Of a DNA stretch of 28,355 nt, positions 1 through 13,826 are shown in pieces. The position numbers were made by a program, and so were the translations under genes. Source of the stretch: Pelargonium nanum (Eukaryota > Streptophyta > Magnoliopsida > Geraniales > Geraniaceae); assembly GCA_036897485.1 (NCBI GenBank), contig JAYMTF010000916.1:1-28355 (forward strand), in the 5' to 3' direction. Under the pieces are notes generated by a model. It ran no database searches and was not told the DNA's origin. It worked only from the letters and a program-made list of their open reading frames with translations. Position 1 is the first letter of the stretch, and each line of letters begins with the position of its first letter.

Positions 1-3000
1 GAGCATCATCACTCACCTCCGGAACAAGAGTGATTGCCCCTGCTGTGGCCATTACCTCACCAACAACCAGCTCTTCCCCAATTTTCTCCTCAATAAGGTT
101 TGTTTGCTAGCCGATATGTATCTGATTTTGTGTGATTGGTTTGGGTTTAGCCGAGGTTGATTTTTTGACCGTTGAGTAGAATCATAATTGAACCTGAGTT
201 ACCAAATGGTATGATTTGAAGCTAATTGTATCTGTTGCTGAGAATATGGAAGTAGGAAAACAAGAGAATCCGAAATGAGGAAATGAAGCCATTTTTCTCT
301 GGTCTGGCTTTTAGATTTATGTTCCAGAAGTTAATTCCGAAATCATTATTTTCCAAATTATAGTTTTTGGACGAAGTTGGGTTGGTGTTCATCTATATAT
401 GGTCATGCACATGTTGATCTTAAAATTTGATTTGCAACCATTGATAACTGGATCATGATTCAATTCATAAACTTTTGGCGTGTTTGTCATATTTTAGCTA
501 ACTCTACAATAATAGCATCTAGCTACAAGTTTGGAAAACAATCTCATTTCTCCGTTTGGTTTGAAACTGTTGAACAGTATTGTTATAAGTGTACTCTGCA
601 TTATTGGATTAGTGCAACACTAGCCTTGTAGCACATGATTGTAAGGTTTGGAGTTCAATCCCTCATAGCATCAGTGAAGAGGTTTGTCATTCATGATTTA
701 TTATACACGGGCCTTCTGTCAGTTCTGTGATCTCTTGGATTTCCAGAGTCTCCTAATTTCTTATGTTTTGTATGTTGTGTTAAATGATAAGTTATTTTCA
801 ATAGACGGCCTTGATGACAATCCAGATTGTTAATAGGTAAGGTGAAGGGGTGCAGCTCACACTACTTTACCCTTTATATGTTGGTTATTTATCTTCTTAC
901 TACAGTATAGTTTAAAGTTTAAACCACATTTCAAAAGTTGCATAATTTGTATCTTGAAATGATATACTTTGATATGCAGCTAATTGCTATATGGTTTGTC
1001 TATACCACTTTTGTAGCTATTGAAGAAAACTTCTGCTCGTCAAATATCAAAAACTGCATCCCCTATAGAACATCTCCGGCAGGCACTACAACAGGTCAGC
1101 TATCATCAAAGCTCACCACTTTTCTAGAATACCTTTGAGATGATTTCTTGGATTTAAATCCCTGCTAAGGTGAACTTATAGTTCATTCTTGCCTCTTTAT
1201 TTCACTGTTGAATTTATTAATTAGTTGAGTTTCATATGCTTCTTTGGCTTGTATGTTTTTTTTTTCTTTCTAAAATTGCCTCATATCAAATTACGATGGA
1301 CTTTATTAAGTTTTTGTTTATTAAAATGTAACACTTTCTTGTGATTTGTGTACAGGGTTGCGAGGTATCAATTAAGGAGCTAGACACTGTCCTGACTCTC
1401 CTTTCAGAGAAGAAGAAAAAAATGGAACAAGAAGAAGCTGAGAAAAATATGCAAATTCTACTGTCTTTCTTGCATTGCCTAAGGAAGCAAAAAGCTGACG
1501 AGCTAAATGAGGTTTGTTGACATGTTACTTGCCAACTTACTACTTAGTAATCTGTTAGGATTGGCGTTTGTTATCAAAATTCTAAAATGCTTCTGATACA
1601 TTGGATAATCCTGGCCGAAACCATGAAATTGAGATCCCTGAATCCCTTCATATTTGTTTGGTTGACTGTCTTTTGGTCTATTGGTCAATTGTTTTTGTTG
1701 GGTAAGTTCTATTTATTGATTATTATTAAATGCATATATGTTTTCTGCTGTAGATTCAAACTGATCTCCAGTATATTAAAGAGGATATAAATGCCGTAGA
1801 GAGACATAGAGTAGAATTGTATCGTGCAAGGGACAAGTACTCTGTGAGATTGCGGATGCTCGGAGATGATCCTACCACAAGAAGACCATGGCCATCGTCA
1901 GTAGATAAGAACAGTAATGGCTTGACGTCCAGTTCTCTAAATGCTCGATTAGGGCATCTTCAGAATAAGAAAGGGGACGGGAAGGCTCAAGTTAGCTCTT
2001 ATGGGATGCAGAGAAAGGATGCTCTAAGTGGATCAGACTCACAATATATTAATCAATCAGGTCTTACTGTAGCAAGAAAGAAGCGGGTCCATGCACAGGT
2101 TTGTCATCCCATAAAATTTCATTGGTGGAGACCATTGATTAATAGTTACATATCATTGGCATGCATGAAATTTGTGAATGGTGATTTGAGAAGTTTAAAA
2201 GTTACCGGATAGGTGGATACTAGCAGTATACGACCAAAGCTCTACCAACTACCTTCGACCTTCCTGTTCTTTGATTTATGAAGATGAACATTACTGTATA
2301 TTTGTAATCTTAGTTACGCAATTTCTTGACTACTTGGAGTTTGATGCATGAATTACATAAGGCGTATGCATAGATGAAACTGTGTTGCTTGAAGTAGATC
2401 CTCTATTTTATTTTCCTCCTACTAAGGTCTCCTTTTCATTCAATATCTGGCTGTAGTTCAATGACCTACTAGAGTGTTATTTGCAAAAGCGGCGTCAGTT
2501 AGTAGACCAAACTTATAAGCCGGAAGAAATGGATAACAATGTCATAAGACGAGAGGGTTACAGTGCAGGTCTTGCAGATTTCCAATCTGTACTTTCTACC
2601 TTCACACGATACAGGTATATCTCTTGATCTTTGGCTTCATAAAAGAACATATGGTTTTTTATCTGCATTTTCCTTTCATTGTAACAAGTACTTTATTGGT
2701 AACTAACATATCTTTTTTGATGCAGTCGACTGAGAGTCATTGCTGAACTTAGGCATGGGGATTTGTTCCACTCAGCCAATATTGTTTCAAGGTGAGTAAA
2801 TGCTTTGGGGGGCCATGAGTTTTGTTTTGAGCTGCTCAGAATTTGATAATTTGGGACAGAATAAATTATGCATCATGCATTTCTGTATGAGTTCTAATTA
2901 AATGCATGCAAGTTTATGCTTTTTGAACTCCTTTGTTTGAGAACAAAAAATTGAGGGCATTCTTTGGCAGGAAGGGTGGGCATCATTACTAGGGATTTAT

Positions 3001-6000
3001 TGAATTCATATTTATTCTACTTCACTCTTTGCTATAGTTCCCATGAAAACAAAAAATGGATATCTCTGAAGTTGTGTGCTTGTTTGCTTACGCTTTCTCT
3101 CTAAGAGTTTAATCTGTTATGTGGTAATCTTACAAGAGGGTAGAGAGACGGAGCGAATTCTTTGTTCTACAAAACATAAATTTGCTGAAATTTGAACCTT
3201 GTTTTATTGCAGCATAGAGTTTGACCGTGATGATGAGTTGTTTGCCACTGCTGGAGTTTCTCGGCGCATTAAAGTTTTTGACTTCTCTTCGGTAAGATTC
3301 TAGTTTCATTGACACTCTGAATTATACTCCTAGAGGAACAAATGACAAGCATGTGTTGAGAGACTGGGATTGGTTCTCTTTTACCCTTTTGTTTTTGATG
3401 TGACCTCTGTGGGTTGTAAATAAAGGTCATAAGAGTCATTGCACATAAAGGCACCAATCAACTGGTATATGAGCTTAGTGGTACAGTTTTCATAAAAAGA
3501 AGGAAGATACCTCTTGAGCTAATTATCAAACCTAAAAATTTGGGATAAGATTGATACGGTGTTTCAGTTATATTATTCTGCTGGATACCAACTAAATTCT
3601 TTTCATATATCTTGTGTTTTTATGTGCAACTAATTGAAGTATCAAGTATTTCCCATTTATTCCTTTGTATGGGAATCAATTAAAGGAATGTTCCAATAAT
3701 TTAGCGGTTACTGCCTGCTGCAGTTGTTTTGCCTTAAACACATTGAATGATGTTAATGAGCCAGGAAATACTTCATTTTGGATTGTTTAACCTTTATATG
3801 ATTATGATGCTCAATTTCTCAATGCCATTGCATATGATTCTCTCCTTAATGTTTAGTCAACATTATGGCATTATTTGGTTTTTGAGTGAATTGATCATTG
3901 CCGATGCCATTTGTTTTCAGGTTGTGAATGAACCTGCAGATGTACACTGCCCTGTTGTTGAGATGTCCACAAGATCTAAACTCAGTTGCTTGAGTTGGAA
4001 CAAGTATGCAAAGAACCATATAGCTAGTAGTGATTATGAGGGAATAGTTACTGTGTGGGATGTAAATACTCGGCAGGTAATAACTAATTATAGCAATTGG
4101 TTTCAAATTTTGTGATTCTTCTTTTTAATATTTGGATATTTGGTTTTGTGCTTTTGCACAATTAACAATGTTTTGCTTTTCTTTTTTCTCTTCTTCAGAG
4201 TATTATGGAATATGAAGAGCATGAAAAACGTGCGTGGAGTGTTGATTTTTCACGTACAGAACCCTCAATGCTTGTATCTGGTAGTGACGATTGTAAGGTA
4301 CTTGACCCCATATTTTGCACCTCTAGTCAATAGATTCCTTGTTGGCGTACAATTAGTTGATGGTTGTATGTTCCAATTTCTAAAGAAGAAATTAGAAGTT
4401 AATCCATTTAGTGTATTACTATTGTTGGTTTTCACTTCATTACTGAAGCACTGTAGTGACAAATAGGTTCACTTTTGAGTTGCAGCAGATATTTGTAGTT
4501 GTGTCCAACAATGTGGTATTTGTACAGTTCAGAGACCTTGTACTATGTTTACTCGCATGTTTGTCCCCACATAATTGAGGTGCAATATTAAACCTTTTCT
4601 CCTTGATTTGATTTGAAGTTGTGAACCTTGTTCTTAAGACATTGCGTGTGATGCATTTCAAGGCATAAAGAAAGAATTCAATCCTAGTGTACATTTTAGA
4701 GAGGTCATCCTTATAAAAAAATTGTTTTTGAGAACCTTCTAAAAGATTTAGATTTATTAGTGCCCCACTTGCTAAAATAAATAAATAAAAAACAAAAAGT
4801 GGGCAATTTTTTTGAAAGTGTACGAGTATTACAAGGGAAAAGAGTTATTTTGTCTAAAATATGCTTGATTTTAACCTTTTATTAACTCTAGGGCTCTCTG
4901 TTCTGAATCCTTTCTTAATGTATACCCTTTCATGAAATCTTTGCATGGTACTTCAATTATATCTGGTGAAATAACTCGAGCAGTTCTTAGGCTAGTCCTT
5001 CATTTATCATGGAGTATTTTTCATTACATCTTTTTTTTTTTTTCTGAAAGGTTCATTACATCTTAATTTCAATACTTTTTGTTCTATCTTCTTCTATGAG
5101 AACCCGGGCTTTGGATTTTAATTAACACAATGTGATTCTGTTCTTTGTCACAAGCAGGTCAAAGTATGGTGCACAAATCAGGAAGCCAGTGTTCTTAACA
5201 TTGACATGAAAGCAAATATATGTTGTGTCAAGTATAATCCAGGATCTAGCAACTACATTGCAGTATGTACTTTTCATTTATACTCCTCAAGTCAACATAT
5301 GAGACTTGTTTTATTTTGGATTTTGTTCGGACTTTAATACCTCATCTTTGTGAGGACAGATGTTGTATTTCTGAAAATGTGTAGTGCATGGTTTAGCACG
5401 CCTACAAAAAAACCATTGTAGAGAAACAAAAAAGTAAAATGTGATATTTCTTGTATGTGCTCAGAGGAGAGAACCGTTTATATATGGCATATAAGAGTTG
5501 ACAAACATAATGGGCTAATACATATAAAGACATAAACTCAAACTTAGGGCTTAATATAAGGAGGTAAATTTGGCATTTCTAATTTAGGAAATCCTTAATA
5601 TCTCAATACAACCATAAAGTTCAGGTTCAATATGTTTCACATGCAGTTCTCTTTTGCATTTGTCTGGTATATATGTAGTAGAATCATATTTTGTAAATCT
5701 ATTTCAACTTCTTACATTCTGTACTCCGTAGTAGGCTTTAATTTTCATTAATCACTTTAGAAGCAACAATTAATATTGGACAATACATAATTATCTATTA
5801 GTATTAATTTGGCTTATCATTCTGGTATTACAATGATAGAAAACCTTAACAGGCAATAGTAATTTCTCTCAACTTGCTTTTGTTTGAATCAGATTGTTCC
5901 TTTTGAAATGAAACCTTATAGTATTTTTGCAGGTTGGTTCAGCAGACCATCACATACATTACTATGATTTGAGGAACACAAGCAATCCACTCCATGTATT

Positions 6001-6685
6001 TACTGGGCACAGGAAAGCTGTCTCCTATGTAAAATTCTTGTCTGGTGATGAGCTTGCTTCTGCATCTACAGACAGCACTCTAAGATTGTGGGACGTGAAG
6101 CAAAATTTACCAGTGAGTGCTTTAGTTTCTTTTTTATACTCCTTTTATCTAACATGACCTCATGGGTTTGGTTTTCTGGTACTCTTTGACATACACGCTT
6201 GAAAATAGTTGTATGCTTATTAGAGTTTGATATAGTGTCCCTAATAATAATAATTTGTCTAGTTTATTATGTTAAAATTGTTCCGGGAGGCAATTTGACA
6301 AACTCCTTCAACAGGTTCGGACTTTGAGAGGGCACACGAATGAGAAGAACTTCGTTGGTCTCACAGTAAACAGCGAATATCTAGCGTGTGGCAGTGAAAC
6401 AAATGAAGTTTTTGTGTACCACAAGGTTAGCAAGCAACACCTGCAATAGTGATTCTTAGGAGATATGTTAATGCATGCTGAAACTGAATAGAACTTGTGG
6501 GATTTGCTTTGCAGGAAATTTCCAAACCCGTTACTTGGCATAGGTTTGGTTCTCCAGATTTAGATGATACTGATGATGACGCCGGATCTTATTTCATTAG
6601 CGCTGTTTGCTGGAAGAGTGACAGCCCTACAATGCTAACTGCTAACAGTCAGGGAACAATTAAGGTGCTTGTACTTGCGGCTTGA
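1..6685 (+). CDS. COP1: E3 ubiquitin-protein ligase COP1 (5' end cut by window)
   Basis: COP1 represses photomorphogenesis. It ubiquitinates light-signalling factors such as HY5 together with SPA proteins, and shuttles between cytosol and nucleus. Exons: 1-97, 1017-1094, 1356-1511, 1754-2098, 2457-2614, 2726-2791, 3213-3291, 3921-4076, 4199-4297, 5158-5262, 5933-6112, 6315-6425, 6515-6685; all junctions are GT-AG and join in frame. They encode 599 residues ending at TGA 6683-6685; Arabidopsis COP1 has 675, so about 75 N-terminal residues lie outside. In order: the last part of the RING (DCPCC), a coiled coil ([14 protein letters not shown] onward, exons 3-4), a bipartite NLS spanning the exon 4/5 junction (RKKRVHAQ, then QKRRQ), and seven-bladed WD40 repeats (VTVWD, VKVWC, LRLWDVK) ending [10 protein letters not shown]. 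The first full codon is AGC (Ser) where a zinc-binding Cys is expected (see findings). Identity is near certain from residue-by-residue similarity. Confidence 0.97.
620..663 (+). repeat. tRNA-like (SINE-like) fragment in COP1 intron 1
   Basis: A block resembling RNA polymerase III internal promoter boxes lies in intron 1. TAGCCTTGTAGC at 621-632 resembles an A box. GTTCAATCCC at 653-662 resembles a B box. The spacing is about 31 bases, as in tRNA-derived SINEs. No cloverleaf folds around it, and no element ends or target duplications were found, so it is at best an old remnant and may be chance. Confidence 0.2.
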
Positions 6686-7388
6686 ATTCGGAAAATTGTA
6701 TTATATTGTTGAATGTGATGGCAACTTTTTTACATATGTTGTCTTTGAAGTTTGAAAGTGGTAGGTTTTACATTTCCATAAGCTCAAAAAATTGTAGAAT
6801 TGGTAGAGAGATGTTTAGGTAGGAGCTGTGTGATTGTGTAAAATCTACTATTTATACATGAGAAGCATCTTTTACATCCTGTTATCTCTCTTTTAGAGTG
6901 CACAATAATGAATACAGAAGCTATTGATGTGTGAATATATTGCCTGTTTATCCAATATGGCTGCAAAAATTCATAAGCTCCCTAATTATAAGGTCAAATA
7001 ATAAAAATCTTCATCTATAAAAAAGAAAAAGTCAACCCTGTTTGGTATTCAAGGAAAAAAAGAGTCAAGAATTATGAATTATGAATTATTTAGTAATGAG
7101 CAGTGGATAACAAATCCAAGATTATGTTGACAATTGGGCTGGCTTATGCTACCATTGACTTTGCAATGCTCCCCAAGAAACCACAAGCCTCACAATAATT
7201 TGAATATACCTAATAATCTGCAATCGTGTCAAAACCAGATTGGCTCAATTGAAAAAATACAACTGAAACCTTAGGCTTTACGTCCAAAACACTGACACCA
7301 ACCTTTTTCTTACTTACGTGGTCAATGTCACGTTAATGTTTGCAGAAGCAACCGCAATTAAGTTTTGGTTTGGTTTGGGATTCATTTA

Positions 7389-7678
7389 CGTAGCGTTCGT
7401 TTAATTTCTTCTTTAACTTAATTAATTTAGTTAGAACTTACTTTCTCATCATTTCAATTATTCAAAATTTGCAGCAATTGAAATAACACTTCAACTATGG
7501 TATTTCAATTACTGAGAATTTGGATTTATTTATTAATCTTAGGAAAGAGAAGTTTTTTTTTAATTACAAACTTGCCCTTCTAAAAAAATTAAACAAACGC
7601 AATAATTACAAATTTTTAATACTCAACATGTCCCAAATTCCTAGGAATTCAATTAAAATTTCTTAAACGAACGCTACC
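7389..7678. mobile_element. MITE, Tourist/PIF-Harbinger type
   Basis: The left end GTAGCGTTCGTTTAA (7390-7404) is a perfect 15-base inverted copy of the right end (7663-7677). Both sides are flanked by the trinucleotide TTA (7386-7388 and 7679-7681), which matches the target duplication used by PIF/Harbinger elements. The 290-bp element is AT-rich and has no coding capacity, so it would depend on a transposase encoded elsewhere. The outermost base pair is mismatched: C on the left, G expected from the right. A second, inverted copy of the end sequence sits inside at 7586-7600 (14 of 15 bases match). Superfamily assignment rests on the TTA duplication and size only. Confidence 0.8.
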
Positions 7679-8259
7679 TTAATTTCATTTTTTTTCTCTT
7701 TCAATTTTGTAAATATTTTAAAACCTTCAAATGTTAATGCGTGTTTGAAAATTTTGACATAGTAAGGAATCTTTCAAATTCAACTTGGTAGCTTTTACAA
7801 GTCTATGAGTTTATCTCTTTTGTATGAGTTTTTCAACTTTTTTAAGTTCCTAATTTTTTATTGGGAAAAAAATACACTCAACCTCGTGGCTCAAAATGTC
7901 AAAATAGCTCTTTCCTCTTCAATTTACAAGATGAGTGATTGAATTTTAAGTACAATGGTAATGTCAATATATGACATGAACAACTAATGATACCAGCGAG
8001 TCTTATTATATGAATAAGTGTGAATCACGCTTGTAATTAAAATTTTCATAATTGTGCATGTAATACTATTTGATATTTAATCTTTCATAAATTAATTTGA
8101 CCTTCAACATGTATACGGGAAAATCGTATGAAACAGGTATTGCAAAAGCGAGAAATTCAAAGACAAAAACATTACCTGAAAGTTCTAATTAAAAAGAGAC
8201 AATTGTCGAATCAAAAGTTGAAAGCCAAATTAAAAAAGTTCATCATTAAAAGTTTTTCT

Positions 8260-8480
8260 TTAGAAGCTTAGTTTTAGAGACCAACCTTCTAAGGCCCTTT
8301 GTGGAACCCCATCCTTGGAGGAATACCCTCAAGGAAGTCACGCTAGCCCCCTTGCGTGACCATAAGGGAGTTAAGTTTGTGCTCCCGCACCTCTTATAGA
8401 ATTATCTCACTTTCGTGTAGGGTTGGAAGGAATTTTGAGCCATGCGTTTAGAAGAGAATTTATATCCACAAGAAATTTAT
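8260..8480. other. GC-richer patch with two adjacent hairpins
   Basis: This stretch is clearly less AT-rich than its surroundings. It contains a perfect 7-bp stem, GTCACGC at 8337-8343 with GCGTGAC at 8354-8360. Just upstream an imperfect stem joins TCCTTG to CAAGGA at about 8313-8336. No open frame runs through it. It may be a worn repeat or part of an old transposon; I cannot assign it. Confidence 0.3.
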
Positions 8481-10898
8481 GCTTCCAACGACTTTACACC
8501 ACATTTCTAGAGTCGGAACTATAAACTTATAATAATTCACATTTATTGTTTTTTGGATTCCTCACCCTTTATGAGTTTTTCAGTGTTTGAGCATGGTTGC
8601 TTCAATAAATCTTAAAGGTTGACAGGGACTTTGTGGGATATTCAAGCAATACGTGGAAGAAAAGTTGTTAATAATGAAATGAACCCAAAATATTCTATAT
8701 ATTGTGGTGGCTTATTCATACCTTTTATATTCCGATGAGTGCACATCCAATCTGGGCCTCACTATTCAATGGTTGTGTTACAACAGCCATTGGGACGCCG
8801 ATACATAACACATAAAACAAACTACATTAAAGATCAAAATAAATAAATAACTACATTGTTGGACGAATCAAATTCCTTTCTTTTACCATGAAAGTGATTG
8901 CTTGGCTATGGATCCATTGTGAGCAAGTCACACTTGAAATTTTAAGTGACCGAAAGTCATGTATGTAATGAAGTGACGATGTCATCTCATAAAATAACAC
9001 TCATATCTATTCTAATGAATTTGTAAACGTGTAACTTCTGTCCGAGTTAATTTATTTTGTCTCGTCGTTGAGTCTCAACCGCTAATAACTTAATTGAGAC
9101 GAGAACTGACAACTCGAATTTCAGCTTAAATTTTATTCAAATTCGAGTCATTTTAGGCATGAAATGCTAATCGTGCAGATTTGCCCGATATGATCCACCC
9201 CAACTCAAAAATGAGTCGAATAGGATCAAATTGGGCAAAAGTTGAGTTGAATTCTGAATGTACACAAGATTAGATTCAAATTATGACCTCTGTCTAAGCT
9301 CTAAATGTACGTAAACATTAAGTAATACTTTTAAATCAAAAGTAATTAGTTTAATTGTTCATGGAATTAGGAAGTGGTGCCGACTATTGAATGTGAACCA
9401 ACCAATTTGCAGTACGTTAGGCCATTAAAGCAGAAACAAATCAAACAATCCTAAAGCTATATTTTAAGTCCTCGAATCCATTTTTATTATATTGTTCATC
9501 TTCATATCTATTTACCATTATCAGTCTAATTATATAAATTCAATATATATAGTGATATATATTTTTTTATATTGATGATTGTGAGGCCACCAACTTTGAA
9601 TATTTGAAGTGTACTTTGCCATGTTTGGTTAATCAAAATTGACGTTTTCGAAAACTCAAAGAGAATATGATGAGAACCACACAAATAATTTTTGTAACTA
9701 TGAATTGATTCTTTCAATAGTATTTAGGTGTGAAAATAAACCAGCATACTCGATAACGTGAGAAGATAATTTATTAGTGTATAAAATAGATTGACGTAAA
9801 CAGAATGACTTTGGATTAGTCTTAAAATTGTCTTCAATCGCTAGTTCTTAAAAAGGCGGTCCCAAAATTTGATTTTTTCTTCAAAACTTTGTTTCAAACC
9901 CTTAAATAGTAGGCTAAAGCTTCAAGTCAACTCAAGTTAGGTGCTAAGGTTACAAGCTTTTTGGTTAACCAAAAGTTTTATAATTGTTGTTGATTGAAGA
10001 TTTGCGTATTGATTTTGAAATTGATATATTATTGAACTGTGTATAGGTAAATCAAGATTGAATGTGGATCTAAATTCTGCAAATTAGGATATGCAGAACA
10101 GAGCAGTACAGTACTAGCAAATAGCAATAAACAACAAAGCACATGAGAAAGAAGCAGCAATAAAATAGGAGAAATAGTATCAAATAAAGTGACAGTTTTG
10201 TGCAGTATCTGGCGTCGTTTACTACTGATACGACGAAACAAGGAAAGTACGTGGCGCATAGGCCTCGTTGCATTCTGAGCCCATAGCATATTCCTTGGAA
10301 TGTACTCATCATTTATTATCACTTTTTTCTTTTTACTTCAAAATGAATTTCATAAATTCACTTCCATCTCAAACACCATCTCTTTCAATTGACCAATTGT
10401 AAAATTGGTTGCTACAAATAATAGGGCATGTCACTGCCACCAGAATTGACAATTCGGGTTTTGAAACTGACCTCAAAAGTTGCAAACTTTTTATAGATTT
10501 TAAAGTTTTACGAGTGAGTTTATCCGTTAATGCGGATTTGGTCGACTCAATCCGATCCAATAGTAACCAGACTTAAAAAATGTGAATCGGGTTTTGTGTA
10601 CCTGCAAGTTCAGATTCAAATTTTATTAAGAATTTGCTGAACACGAGCTATAGAAACGCGTGAGGAGGTGCTGCAGTAAACCCAGAAACGTTCTTCTTTG
10701 CCGGGAAGTACACTATTTTATTTTTCCAAATAATTATAAATAAATAAATACAAAAAGAGAAATCTATAATTTATTATTATTCATCAACTCCCTCCTTTCG
10801 TTCTGTTCCTCACTTTCTCGCCTTTCCTTTTTGATTTAATTTAATTTAATAAGAGCATGTCTTTTCCGTCTAAATTGTGAGCTCTCTCACATTGTTGG

Positions 10899-10906
10899 TA
10901 TATATA
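10899..10906 (+). promoter_or_regulatory. TATA box of the PFA-DSP gene
   Basis: TATATATA lies 142 bases before the chosen start codon, which predicts a transcript start near 10935 and a 5' leader of roughly 110 bases. A pyrimidine-rich patch lies upstream at about 10788-10840. Confidence 0.6.
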
Positions 10907-10918
10907 TGGAGGCTGTAG

Positions 10919-13764
<2,846 letters not shown>

Positions 13765-13820
13765 ATGACCACATGCTGCTTTATCTTGTATGTGGGAAAG
13801 ACTCCTGGGTCTTGCTTTGG

Positions 13821-13826
13821 AATAAA
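13821..13826 (+). terminator. Possible poly(A) signal of the PFA-DSP gene
   Basis: AATAAA lies 57 bases after the stop codon. It is close for a plant 3' end; other A-rich candidates occur near 14230. Only transcript ends could decide. Confidence 0.4.

Larger units (their letters stand above)
6686..10898. other. Intergenic spacer between COP1 and the PFA-DSP gene
   Basis: About 4.2 kb of AT-rich DNA covers the COP1 3' end and the phosphatase promoter. It holds the MITE at 7389-7678, a GC-richer hairpin patch near 8260-8480, and a pyrimidine-rich stretch at about 10788-10840 just upstream of the phosphatase TATA box. Short open frames here (for example on the minus strand at 9526-9717 and 10029-10322) show no domain, family resemblance or splice context. 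I see no gene in this stretch. Confidence 0.7.

Noticed and set aside
9061-9103. Inverted CTCGTC/GACGAG pair taken as transposon ends
   Set aside because: Only six bases match and no target duplication flanks them.
9526-9717. Minus-strand frame of 63 codons in the COP1-DSP spacer
   Set aside because: No domain, low complexity, no promoter or splice context; expected by chance in AT-rich DNA.
10029-10322. Two overlapping minus-strand frames (97 and 80 codons) rich in Leu, Cys and Phe
   Set aside because: The hydrophobic stretch comes from biased composition. There is no family resemblance, and two frames compete over the same bases.
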